6,072 bases of DNA from SIG607 sp045646245 (GCA_045646245.1 JAZRKJ010000053.1:1-6072), one strand, 5' to 3'; positions 1 through 5,970 are shown, counted from the stretch's first letter. Translations and numbers: made by a program. The notes: a model not told the origin generated them from the letters alone.

Positions 1-95
1 ACCACTACCATTATACTGGAGGTCTTTCTCTTTTGTAGTCTTTTGGGGCTTAGCTACGCCTCGCCCGATTTATTGTAGCTTCGCTCTTTTTCCTT

Positions 96-120
96 CCCCC
101 GGTACAACCGGGGGTTTATT
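96..120 (+). terminator. GC-rich stem-loop, probable intrinsic terminator
   Basis: A perfect 8-bp stem, CCCCCGGT paired with ACCGGGGG, closes a 3-base loop (ACA) at 96-114. It is followed on the plus strand by the T-rich stretch TTTATTT. This fits a rho-independent terminator for a gene entering from the left, outside the window. The T-tract is interrupted, so termination strength is uncertain. Confidence 0.6.
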
Positions 121-144
121 TCCACACCTAAAGGCACCAAAGAA

Positions 145-187
145 AAACCGCAATCTTGATACAAGGTTGCGGTTTCTCTATTTTTAT
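145..187. terminator. Long stem-loop, probable terminator (possibly bidirectional)
   Basis: A 14-bp stem pairs 145-158 with 162-175 around a 3-base loop, with one G-U pair in the middle. The outer arms are AAACCGCAA and TTGCGGTTT. On the plus strand it is followed, a few bases later, by CTATTTTTAT. On the minus strand the stem runs directly into five T residues, so it could stop transcription from either side. No gene in the window clearly ends here. Confidence 0.6.
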
Positions 188-205
188 GGTATACCCACTG
201 ACATA

Positions 206-246
206 AAATGCACCCCTATCTAAAAAAGGGTGCATTTGTATTTTTT
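206..246 (+). terminator. Stem-loop with T-tract, intrinsic terminator
   Basis: A perfect 10-bp stem, AAATGCACCC (206-215) with GGGTGCATTT (228-237), closes a 12-base A-rich loop. It is followed by GTATTTTTT (238-246). This is the most terminator-like of the three stem-loops in the leader on the plus strand. It insulates the transporter promoter at 289-317 from upstream transcription. Confidence 0.7.
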
Positions 247-288
247 AGCAATTCTCTTTATCAAAATTCATACTAGTTCGATTTCTTC

Positions 289-317
289 TTGACTTATACT
301 ACTAAAAATAGTATAAT
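289..317 (+). promoter_or_regulatory. Sigma-A type promoter of the transporter gene
   Basis: The -35 element TTGACT (289-294) and -10 element TATAAT (312-317) are separated by exactly 17 bases. This is very close to the vegetative consensus (TTGACA-17-TATAAT). The predicted transcription start is near 324, which falls inside the left arm of the inverted repeat at 320-345. Confidence 0.85.
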
Positions 318-319
318 CG

Positions 320-345
320 ATTTTGCGACATTTGTGTCGCAAAAT
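320..345. promoter_or_regulatory. Perfect inverted repeat, probable repressor operator
   Basis: ATTTTGCGACA (320-330) and its exact reverse complement TGTCGCAAAAT (335-345) are separated by TTTG. The site begins three bases after the -10 element and spans the expected transcription start, where a bound protein would block RNA polymerase. The length and symmetry suit a dimeric TetR-family repressor, and a TetR gene lies immediately downstream of the transporter, so that protein is the natural candidate. No T-tract follows, so it is unlikely to be a terminator. I found no second copy in the window. Assignment to this TetR protein is inference. Confidence 0.75.
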
Positions 346-365
346 GAGGAAAAGAGGAAAAATTT

Positions 366-1793
366 ATGAATAGCCTTGACAAAAAATGGAAAGAGCTGTT
401 ATTTGCGGCTAACAGCTTTGGTCCCAACTTATTATTTACTTTATTAGGCGCTTATTTAACAGACGCTCTCAATCCAATTGGTTTGACGGCCGATATAGAA
501 TCTTGGAGTTTAACAGGATATTGTCTTATTGTACCGACTATGTTCGGCATAACTTGGGCAATTGCTAAAATATTCGACGGTTTGGTTGATATACCACTTG
601 CCCACTTAACCGACAGTATACGCACTCGCTGGGGTAGGCGCCGTCCAATGTTCTTGTTGTCCTTTATACCTCAAATTATTAGTTTCTTGCTTGTATGGAC
701 ACCCTTGGAATTCCGTCAAAACAGCCTTTTAAACACTATTTGGATTGGTATAATGTTGCTTATTTACTATGCATCATACACGTTGTCAATGATAACGTTT
801 TTCGGTTCATCTTCCAGTATTTGCAAAGATGAAGCCCAACGAGTTCGCGTAGGTAACTTTAAATCTTTTTTCGACACCATAGGTTTTTGCTTGGTATACG
901 CACTGTTGCCTGTATTTATCAGCAATGGAATAAACATTCGCACCGTCGCTTTGTGCGGTATGCCCTTAATGTTAACTCTTCTAATTCCGATGTTTTTAAT
1001 CAAAGAAGGTGATAAGTACGGCGAAGGAAAAGATTATTTGACAAATGCACGCGTACCATTTAAAGATAGTTTAAGACTCACCCTACGTAATAGATTATTT
1101 TTACGTTGGATTATTCCAAACGCATGTGCATATTTCGGTCTTAATATGTTTTTGGCTGCACAAAACACACTTATTTCCGGTGTAATGAATCTGCCGGCAG
1201 GCATTGCCGCTTTAATGAATGCTTTCGCCTTTGCACCGGTACCCCTTATGTTATTCATTTACTATAAAATGATACAGAAAAAAGGTATCCGCTTCAGTTA
1301 CAGAGTAGCGATAGGCAGTTTTGCAATTGCAATTTTAAACTTCTGTGTGGGAAGTGAATATCTGTTTCCCGACAACGTAACAGCTCGAATAATAATCGGC
1401 TGTGTCGGAGGTTTTTTAGGTTCATTCGGCATCGGTGCTTTTTTTGCCACACCGTATATGATTCCCTCGCAAATTGCTGCTATGGAATTTAAAACGACAG
1501 GAAAAGATCATACCGCTATGTATTTTGCAATACAGTCATTAGCCACTTCCATTGTTGCCGCCATTTCTACCGGTCTTGTTTACGAACAAGTTAAGAATAT
1601 TGTTATTCCTAAAATTATTAACGGAAACGTAATAGAAGGCGAAACTTGGAAGGTTGGAGTATCTTTAGTTCCGTTTATGCTCTGTCTAATGTGCATTTTT
1701 GGTTTCATTATGGCAGGCCGTATGCCCAAACAGTACACCGAAGAAGTCGTAGGCAAAGAAATGAAACGTATTGAATCCAAGCAAAAAGCGTGA
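366..1793 (+). CDS. GPH-family (MFS_2) sugar:cation symporter
   Basis: A 475-residue polytopic membrane protein of about twelve hydrophobic segments, resembling the glycoside-pentoside-hexuronide:cation symporters (MelB-like). Between segments 2 and 3 it carries D71 and D75, then TRWGRRRP (87-94). The two aspartates have the four-residue spacing of the cation-binding pair of MelB (D55/D59). A charged loop KDEAQR (154-159) follows segment 4, and TTGKDHTAMYFAIQS (377-391) matches the family's late-loop signature. Such proteins import sugars or glycosides with Na+ or H+. No glycosidase or sugar kinase is in the window, so the substrate is unknown. A SLC45-like disaccharide transporter is the nearest alternative. 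The ATG at 366 has AGAGGA (353-358) seven bases upstream. Transcription is probably controlled by the palindrome at 320-345. The stop is followed 35 bases later by the TetR gene. Confidence 0.88.
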   Translation: MNSLDKKWKELLFAANSFGPNLLFTLLGAYLTDALNPIGLTADIESWSLTGYCLIVPTMFGITWAIAKIFDGLVDIPLAHLTDSIRTRWGRRRPMFLLSFIPQIISFLLVWTPLEFRQNSLLNTIWIGIMLLIYYASYTLSMITFFGSSSSICKDEAQRVRVGNFKSFFDTIGFCLVYALLPVFISNGINIRTVALCGMPLMLTLLIPMFLIKEGDKYGEGKDYLTNARVPFKDSLRLTLRNRLFLRWIIPNACAYFGLNMFLAAQNTLISGVMNLPAGIAALMNAFAFAPVPLMLFIYYKMIQKKGIRFSYRVAIGSFAIAILNFCVGSEYLFPDNVTARIIIGCVGGFLGSFGIGAFFATPYMIPSQIAAMEFKTTGKDHTAMYFAIQSLATSIVAAISTGLVYEQVKNIVIPKIINGNVIEGETWKVGVSLVPFMLCLMCIFGFIMAGRMPKQYTEEVVGKEMKRIESKQKA

Positions 1794-1799
1794 TATAAT
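1771..1799 (+). promoter_or_regulatory. Promoter of the TetR gene, nested in the transporter 3' end
   Basis: TTGAAT (1771-1776) and TATAAT (1794-1799) are separated by 17 bases, and the -10 is preceded by TGA, an extended -10. The -35 lies inside the last codons of the transporter and the -10 starts right after its stop. The predicted start is near 1806, giving a short leader to the ATG at 1829. No copy of the 320-345 palindrome is present, so the regulator gene may be expressed constitutively from here, with possible extra readthrough from the transporter. Confidence 0.7.
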
Positions 1800-1828
1800 T
1801 ACAGTATATTACATTTGGAGGAACGTTT

Positions 1829-2401
1829 ATGGGAATAAAAGGAGAAAACGCACGTGCAAGAATTATAGAATGTGCCCGAAGCCTATTTAGTACTAAAGGA
1901 TACTGCGCAGTATCTATGCAAGACATATCTAAAGCATCCGGTTTCTCCCGCGGCGGTCTTTACCGACACTTTTCTTCCACCGAAGAAATTTTTATTGAAA
2001 TAATAAAGATTGAACAGTCAACCGCATTCTCTACTTTAGAACGCGCAATTTCGGAAAATGTTCCGTCGGAAGAAATTCTGCGTGCATTTTTACGTTCAAG
2101 AATAAATGTATTAAGAAACCCCAATCACAGTTTCGACATTGCTGTTTCGGAATTTGCCGCCAACAGTGTGAAAGGCAAAGAGGCGCTTGTTAAGCGCGCA
2201 CAAGATTCAGTTGAAATTTTAACCAAACTAATTGAAAACGGTAATGAATCGGGAGCTTTTTCCTGCTCTAAACCCGAAATTACAGCCACACACATCTTGT
2301 GGATATTGGAAGGTATGTCACGTCACGCAGGAATAATCTCTATAAACGATTCGCAAATCTCTCAGCAAATCGACTTAATAGAACGACTTTTGCAAATATA
2401 G
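1829..2401 (+). CDS. TetR/AcrR-family transcriptional regulator
   Basis: A 190-residue protein, the usual size for TetR-family repressors. Residues about 9-57 form the N-terminal DNA-binding domain: a helix containing ARSLF, the turn KGYCAVSMQDISKASGFS, and the recognition-helix signature GGLYRHFSSTEEIF (42-55). The rest is helical and variable, as expected for the ligand-binding and dimerisation domain, and gives no clear ligand prediction. The ATG is preceded by GGAGG (1817-1821) with a 7-base spacer. It follows the transporter by 35 bases and ends just before a terminator, which suggests it is the local regulator of that transporter. The perfect palindrome at 320-345 is its most likely target. 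Repression by default and release on binding a small molecule is family knowledge; the ligand is not known. Confidence 0.92.
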   Translation: MGIKGENARARIIECARSLFSTKGYCAVSMQDISKASGFSRGGLYRHFSSTEEIFIEIIKIEQSTAFSTLERAISENVPSEEILRAFLRSRINVLRNPNHSFDIAVSEFAANSVKGKEALVKRAQDSVEILTKLIENGNESGAFSCSKPEITATHILWILEGMSRHAGIISINDSQISQQIDLIERLLQI

Positions 2402-2408
2402 TTATAAA

Positions 2409-2440
2409 AAATCCAAGTCTGCACGACTTGGATTTAATTT
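2409..2440. terminator. Bidirectional terminator between convergent genes
   Basis: A perfect 11-bp stem, AAATCCAAGTC (2409-2419) with GACTTGGATTT (2425-2435), closes the 5-base loop TGCAC. On the plus strand it is followed by TTTAATTTTAT, and on the minus strand by six T residues. It lies 7 bases after the TetR stop and 4 bases after the radA stop, so it serves both convergent transcription units. Confidence 0.88.
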
Positions 2441-3801
2441 TATATCAAATCAATTGCCTCTTTAAGAGTAGAAACACCGATAATTTTTATATTTGACGAA
2501 GCATCCTTTAGTTGTCTCAAAGAACTTTTAGGAAGAATACAAGTTTTAAAACCCAGTCGCGCTGCTTCATTGACGCGTGCCAAAGGACGAGAAACAGACC
2601 TTAATTCTCCGGATAAACCTATTTCGCCGAAAGCTATTGTAAATTCATCAATCGCCTTATCTCTGAGACCTGAAACCAGGGCAAGGGCTACCGCAAGGTC
2701 AGCTGCCGGTTCGTCTAAACGCAAACCGCCGGCAACGTTAACGTAAGCGTCCAAATTGGAAAAGTAAAGCCCAATACGCTTTTCAAGTACAGCGAGCAAC
2801 AGATTTAATCTGTTGTAATCAAATCCGGTAGACACTCTCCTTGGATTACCGAAACCGGTAGCCGTAACTAAAGCTTGAACTTCCGAAAGAATCGGTCTTG
2901 TGCCTTCCAAAATGCAAGCAATACAGTTCCCCGAGACATTCTTTGCTCTGCCGGAAAGCAACATTGCCGACGGATTTTCAACTTCATTTAGTCCGGTATC
3001 GCTCATTTCAAACACGCCGATTTCGTTAGTAGAGCCAAAACGGTTTTTTATAGCACGTAAAATTCGGTAAGATTGATTACGTTCGCCTTCAAAATACAAA
3101 ACCGTATCAACAATATGTTCAAGAATTTTTGGCCCCGCAATGTCTCCACCCTTGTTCACGTGTCCAACAATGAATAGCGGAATATTATTGCTTTTAGCCA
3201 CACGCATAAACATATTGGTTGATTCTCTTACTTGTACAATACTGCCCGGCGACGATGGTAACTCCGCAATTTGCATTGTTTGAATTGAATCTATCATCAC
3301 AAACTCAGGTTTTTCGGCTAAAATGTACTCACAAATCGCTTGTGTATCGGTTTCAGCCATAATCAGTAAGTTTTCATTAGTTACACCGAGTCGCTTTGCA
3401 CGGAGCTTTATTTGAACAGCAGATTCTTCGCCCGATACGTATAGAAGTTTTTTTCCTCCAGTAAATCTGTCAGCGATTTGCAACAATATAGTCGACTTAC
3501 CGATACCGGGATCGCCACTTAAAAGAACGACGCTTCCTTTAACAATTCCGCCACCCAAAACTCTGTCCAACTCACATATTCCCGTTATTGTACGTTCTTC
3601 GGCAGAAAAAGAAATTTCTTTTAAAGGTTGAGCGGATATTTTATAACTTAAAGCACTCTTAGTCACTGCTTTCGGTTTATCGGAAATAACAACCTCTTCA
3701 AGGCAGTTCCACTCACCGCAGCTATTACATTTGCCACTCCACTTTGCTTCTTGGGCTCCGCATACGGAACACACGTATACCGTTTTTACTTTTCCGGCCA
3801 T
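2440..3801 (-). CDS. radA: DNA repair protein RadA (Sms)
   Basis: A 453-residue protein of typical RadA length. RadA is a RecA-like, DnaB-like ATPase that promotes branch migration in homologous recombination and repair. Counting from the ATG at 3801, the domains run in order. The N-terminal zinc finger has C11, C14, C25 and C28. Walker A is GDPGIGKST (96-104). Walker B is FVMID, ending near 171. The RadA-specific KNRFG motif is at 252-256. The C-terminal Lon-protease-like domain (about 290-453) has EPAADLA where an active protease would have its serine, as usual in RadA. One variation is HVNKGG (214-219) where many RadA proteins read HVTKEG. A GTG at 3810 is in frame, but it forms part of the ribosome binding site; MAGKVKTVYVC matches the usual RadA start. 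It is the second gene of a unit with the amidase gene and ends at the shared terminator. Confidence 0.97.
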   Translation of the reverse strand: MAGKVKTVYVCSVCGAQEAKWSGKCNSCGEWNCLEEVVISDKPKAVTKSALSYKISAQPLKEISFSAEERTITGICELDRVLGGGIVKGSVVLLSGDPGIGKSTILLQIADRFTGGKKLLYVSGEESAVQIKLRAKRLGVTNENLLIMAETDTQAICEYILAEKPEFVMIDSIQTMQIAELPSSPGSIVQVRESTNMFMRVAKSNNIPLFIVGHVNKGGDIAGPKILEHIVDTVLYFEGERNQSYRILRAIKNRFGSTNEIGVFEMSDTGLNEVENPSAMLLSGRAKNVSGNCIACILEGTRPILSEVQALVTATGFGNPRRVSTGFDYNRLNLLLAVLEKRIGLYFSNLDAYVNVAGGLRLDEPAADLAVALALVSGLRDKAIDEFTIAFGEIGLSGELRSVSRPLARVNEAARLGFKTCILPKSSLRQLKDASSNIKIIGVSTLKEAIDLI

Positions 3802-3807
3802 TTTTTT

Positions 3808-3813
3808 CACCTC
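3808..3813 (-). promoter_or_regulatory. radA ribosome binding site that decides the start
   Basis: On the minus strand GAGGTG lies exactly 6 bases (AAAAAA) upstream of the ATG at 3801. Its GTG is in frame and would add three residues if taken as the start, but there is no ribosome binding site at a proper distance before it. The site lies just past the stop codon of the amidase gene (3815-3817), so the two genes may be translationally coupled. Confidence 0.8.
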
Positions 3814-3814
3814 A

Positions 3815-4519
3815 TCATTTAAAATAATTTATTATTCCGCAGTATACTGCGAACGCCATCTTCTCTTGATATTCATCCGTTTTCAACAATTTAAGTTCAT
3901 TAGCATTACTCAAAAAACCGCATTCTACGATAACAGCAGGAACTTTAGCGTTGTGCAAAAGATAAGTAGACTCACTTCCCTGCTTTATTGAACGACTGTT
4001 ATCCGGTTGTAACAGAGATATAATCGAATTCTGAATACTAAGACTGACTTCCTTAGCTTCGCTGAAATTCGGCGAATAAAAAACTTGAGAGCCGTTTACA
4101 CTTGACGCCGAAAATTTATTAAGATGAATACTCACAAAAACGGAATCCGGATTATCATTCATAACAGAAAGTCTGTTTTTCAAATCACTTACTTTTCTTT
4201 TAGAAATATTTAAACTACTGTCACTTTCCGTTCCGACATCCTCAGTTCGTGTGTATATCACCTCAAAACCGCCATATTCCAGCATTTCCCCAAGCTTTAA
4301 AGCGATATTCAAATTTATATTCTTTTCATTAGTGCCGTCGTTTGCAACAGCACCGCCGTCAAACCCGCCGTGGCCTGCATCAATAATCACTTTACGTTTA
4401 GTACTTATATTGCCAAGGGTAGGCACAGAAGAGTTAGTGTTGCGAAATATCAAGAATGAAGAAATAAAAATAACAATTGCGCTGACAAACAAAACAGTTC
4501 TAAAATAAACTTTATTCAC
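3815..4519 (-). CDS. cwlD: N-acetylmuramoyl-L-alanine amidase, CwlD-like
   Basis: A 234-residue Amidase_3 zinc enzyme that cleaves the bond between muramic acid and the peptide stem of peptidoglycan. CwlD works on the spore cortex, where muramic-delta-lactam is made. Counting from GTG 4519, one hydrophobic segment (about 6-25) anchors it with the catalytic domain outside the membrane. The zinc ligands are visible as H50 in DAGHGGFDGG, E65 in NEKNINL and H132 in SIHLN, and the catalytic glutamate as E199 in VECGFLSN. Length, single anchor, DLKNRL and the C-terminal YQEKMAFAVYCGIINYF all resemble Bacillus CwlD. An in-frame ATG at 4576 exists, but the GTG at 4519 has AAGGAG (4533-4528) eight bases upstream and gives the expected length. 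radA follows after 13 bases. A general cell-separation amidase is the alternative if the host does not sporulate. Confidence 0.85.
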   Translation of the reverse strand: MNKVYFRTVLFVSAIVIFISSFLIFRNTNSSVPTLGNISTKRKVIIDAGHGGFDGGAVANDGTNEKNINLNIALKLGEMLEYGGFEVIYTRTEDVGTESDSSLNISKRKVSDLKNRLSVMNDNPDSVFVSIHLNKFSASSVNGSQVFYSPNFSEAKEVSLSIQNSIISLLQPDNSRSIKQGSESTYLLHNAKVPAVIVECGFLSNANELKLLKTDEYQEKMAFAVYCGIINYFK

Positions 4520-4527
4520 GAATACGA

Positions 4528-4533
4528 CTCCTT
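4528..4533 (-). promoter_or_regulatory. cwlD ribosome binding site supporting the GTG start
   Basis: On the minus strand AAGGAG at 4533-4528 lies 8 bases upstream of GTG 4519. The alternative ATG at 4576 has no comparable site, and its extra 19 residues would precede the membrane anchor without family support. Confidence 0.75.
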
Positions 4534-4538
4534 GTAAT

Positions 4539-4604
4539 AATATATCAAATTCAAAACAAATTTTCAACCGTGACATATAAATTACTATGATATGATTTAT
4601 TCAA
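4539..4604 (-). promoter_or_regulatory. Candidate promoters of the cwlD-radA unit
   Basis: Two overlapping possibilities read leftward. The first is TTGAAT (4604-4599), 17 bases, TTTATA (4581-4576), with a start near 4569 and a leader of about 50 bases. The second is TTGAAA (4567-4562), 17 bases, TATATT (4544-4539), which has better elements but puts the start almost on the ribosome binding site. Both are sigma-A like. No clear sporulation sigma-factor consensus was recognised. The AT-rich context means one or both could be chance. Confidence 0.45.
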
Positions 4605-4630
4605 AAATCACCAAAAGACTATACTAATTC

Positions 4631-4659
4631 TTTACGAACACGAAATCTTATGATATAAT
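4631..4659 (+). promoter_or_regulatory. Promoter of the HD-domain gene
   Basis: TTTACG (4631-4636) and a perfect TATAAT (4654-4659) are separated by 17 bases, and the -10 is extended by TGA just before it. This is the same TGATATAAT string found in the TetR promoter. The predicted start near 4666 leaves a very short leader before the ribosome binding site at 4669. Confidence 0.7.
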
Positions 4660-4668
4660 TCAAACGTA

Positions 4669-4674
4669 GAGGTG
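4669..4674 (+). promoter_or_regulatory. Ribosome binding site that sets a TTG start
   Basis: GAGGTG (4669-4674) is followed by 6 bases and then the in-frame TTG at 4681. The GTG at 4672 is part of this site, so taking it as the start would leave the gene without a ribosome binding site. The geometry is identical to that of radA. Confidence 0.7.
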
Positions 4675-4680
4675 AACATT

Positions 4681-5877
4681 TTGCTTAACTATGAAAAACT
4701 TTCAGAGTCTGTAACAAAAGAAATAGAAGCGGCGCAACGCGGTAATATGCTGCAGAAATTTGCTTTTAAAGATGAAAACGTAATACGAAGGGATAATTCA
4801 CGCGATAGGGCTAACGTTATACGTACTCCGTTTATACGAGATATAGACAAAATACTGCATTGCCCCTTTTATAATCGCTACGCAGATAAAACACAAGTTT
4901 TTTCTTTCTATAAAAACGATGATATTACAAGACGCAGTTTGCACGTTCAACTGGTTTCACGAATTGCAAGAACTATCGGCAAAGCATTAGGTCTTAATCT
5001 GGATTTAATCGAAGCAATCGCGTTGGGTCACGACATAGGCCACACGCCGTTTGGCCACGCCGGCGAGCGATTTCTGGACGAGTTGTTTTACATAAATGCA
5101 GGCAAACATTTCAGCCATAACATTCATTCAGTACGTGTGCTGGATACAATTTTCCCCTATAATATCAGCTTGCAAACTTTAAGCGGAATTGCCGCTCACG
5201 ACGGCGAAATTGAACTGTGTGAATATCACCCGAAACCTATAGACAGCTTTGAAATTTTCGATCATCAAATTGAAAGTTGCTATATTGATAAAGATAACGT
5301 CAAAAAACTTATTCCTTCTACTTTGGAAGGTTGTGTTATGCGTATTGCTGATATTATTGCATATCTTGGCAAAGACCGTCAGGATGCAGAAAAAACTCAC
5401 ATTATAGCAAGCGACAAATTCAACAATGGTACTATCGGAACTTTTAATGCCGAAATCATAAACAACTTAATTGTAAATATTGTTGAGAACAGCTTTAAAA
5501 AACCTTATATTAAGCTTGATGAAGTCCATTTCGTTGCGCTGAAACACGCGAAGGAGGAAAACTATCAACTAATTTATAAGCAAGACAGTGTTGCCGATGT
5601 TCTAAACGAAACCGTCAGACCTATGATGAAGTCGATTTACGAAAAACTGTTATCTGACGTAATAAACAATAAAACCGACTCCCCTATTTTTACTCATCAT
5701 ATAAATTATGTTAATAAAGCTTTCTATAAACGTCAGACGCCCTACGAGTTAACCGAGCCAAACCAATTAGTTGTTGATTATATTGCAAGTATGACGGACG
5801 ATTACTTTATCGATCTTTATTCTCACTCCTTTCCTAACAGCAACCTTTCCATAAAGTATAATGGATATTTCGACTGA
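4681..5877 (+). CDS. HD-domain dNTP triphosphohydrolase (dGTPase-like)
   Basis: A 398-residue cytoplasmic protein of the dGTPase branch of the HD superfamily, whose members hydrolyse dNTPs to the deoxynucleoside and triphosphate. Counting from TTG 4681, RTPFIRDIDKILH (48-60) and DKTQVF (69-74) form the N-terminal family signature. The metal-binding HD set is H88 (SLHVQLVSRIA), H117-D118 (GHDIGHTPFGHAGE) and D224 (MRIADIIAYLGKD). H126 and E129 sit where Dgt has its additional catalytic residues. HFSHNIHSVRV (143-153) corresponds to the family's FxHNxQS stretch. All key residues are present, so it is probably active, but nucleotide preference cannot be read from sequence. YNRYADKTQVF departs from the RRLxxKTQVF common in Dgt and points to a separate subgroup, so the symbol dgt is not given. 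It stands alone, divergent from cwlD, and ends at its own terminator. Confidence 0.85.
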   Translation: MLNYEKLSESVTKEIEAAQRGNMLQKFAFKDENVIRRDNSRDRANVIRTPFIRDIDKILHCPFYNRYADKTQVFSFYKNDDITRRSLHVQLVSRIARTIGKALGLNLDLIEAIALGHDIGHTPFGHAGERFLDELFYINAGKHFSHNIHSVRVLDTIFPYNISLQTLSGIAAHDGEIELCEYHPKPIDSFEIFDHQIESCYIDKDNVKKLIPSTLEGCVMRIADIIAYLGKDRQDAEKTHIIASDKFNNGTIGTFNAEIINNLIVNIVENSFKKPYIKLDEVHFVALKHAKEENYQLIYKQDSVADVLNETVRPMMKSIYEKLLSDVINNKTDSPIFTHHINYVNKAFYKRQTPYELTEPNQLVVDYIASMTDDYFIDLYSHSFPNSNLSIKYNGYFD

Positions 5878-5910
5878 TTATTAAGGGGCTGTAAAAAAAC
5901 AGTCTAAAAA

Positions 5911-5952
5911 ATCCGAGGTTCATGTGAAAGTGTGAGTCTCGGATAATTTTTT
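5911..5952. terminator. Terminator after the HD-domain gene
   Basis: A 15-bp RNA stem pairs 5911-5925 with 5930-5944 around a GAAA tetraloop. The lower 7 bp (ATCCGAG with CTCGGAT) are perfect and the upper part includes five G-U pairs. Six T residues follow at 5947-5952, and on the minus strand the stem is also followed by six T residues, so it can act in both directions. It starts 33 bases after the stop codon. A small CTGT/ACAG hairpin with an A-rich loop lies just before it (5889-5902). Confidence 0.85.
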
Positions 5953-5970
5953 AACAGAAATAGAATAAAA

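Larger units (their letters stand above)
1..365. other. Gene-free leader region upstream of the transporter
   Basis: No coding sequence is supported here. An open frame runs from base 2 to 223 on the plus strand, but it crosses three stem-loops and has no start or ribosome binding site. The first 95 bases contain two related stretches beginning TAGCT (51-65 and 76-89) that can also pair through AGCTAC (52-57) and GTAGCT (75-80). I do not recognise them. From about 96 to 246 the region is a series of three stem-loops, and from 289 on it is the control region of the transporter gene. The left part may be the downstream region of a gene outside the window. Confidence 0.6.

Noticed and set aside
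10..15. Minus-strand TATAAT near the left edge as a leftward promoter
   Set aside because: No acceptable -35 element lies 16-18 bases upstream; the best match is about three of six bases.
2..223. Open frame on the plus strand through the leader
   Set aside because: It has no start codon or ribosome binding site in the window, its composition is low-complexity, and it runs through three stem-loops.
344..373. Nine-codon upstream frame starting ATG AGG AAA, overlapping the transporter start
   Set aside because: The sequence before it is the right arm of the palindrome with no ribosome binding site, and the real site AGAGGA is inside it.
2299..2496. Plus-strand frame across the TetR end and the terminator
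   Set aside because: It is in a different frame inside the TetR gene and crosses the shared terminator into radA; a shadow frame.
3731..3991. Plus-strand frame opposite the radA/cwlD junction
   Set aside because: It is antisense to two well-supported genes, with no ribosome binding site and no recognisable protein features.
5179..5400. Minus-strand frame inside the HD-domain gene
   Set aside because: It is antisense to a well-supported gene covering its catalytic region, with no family resemblance.
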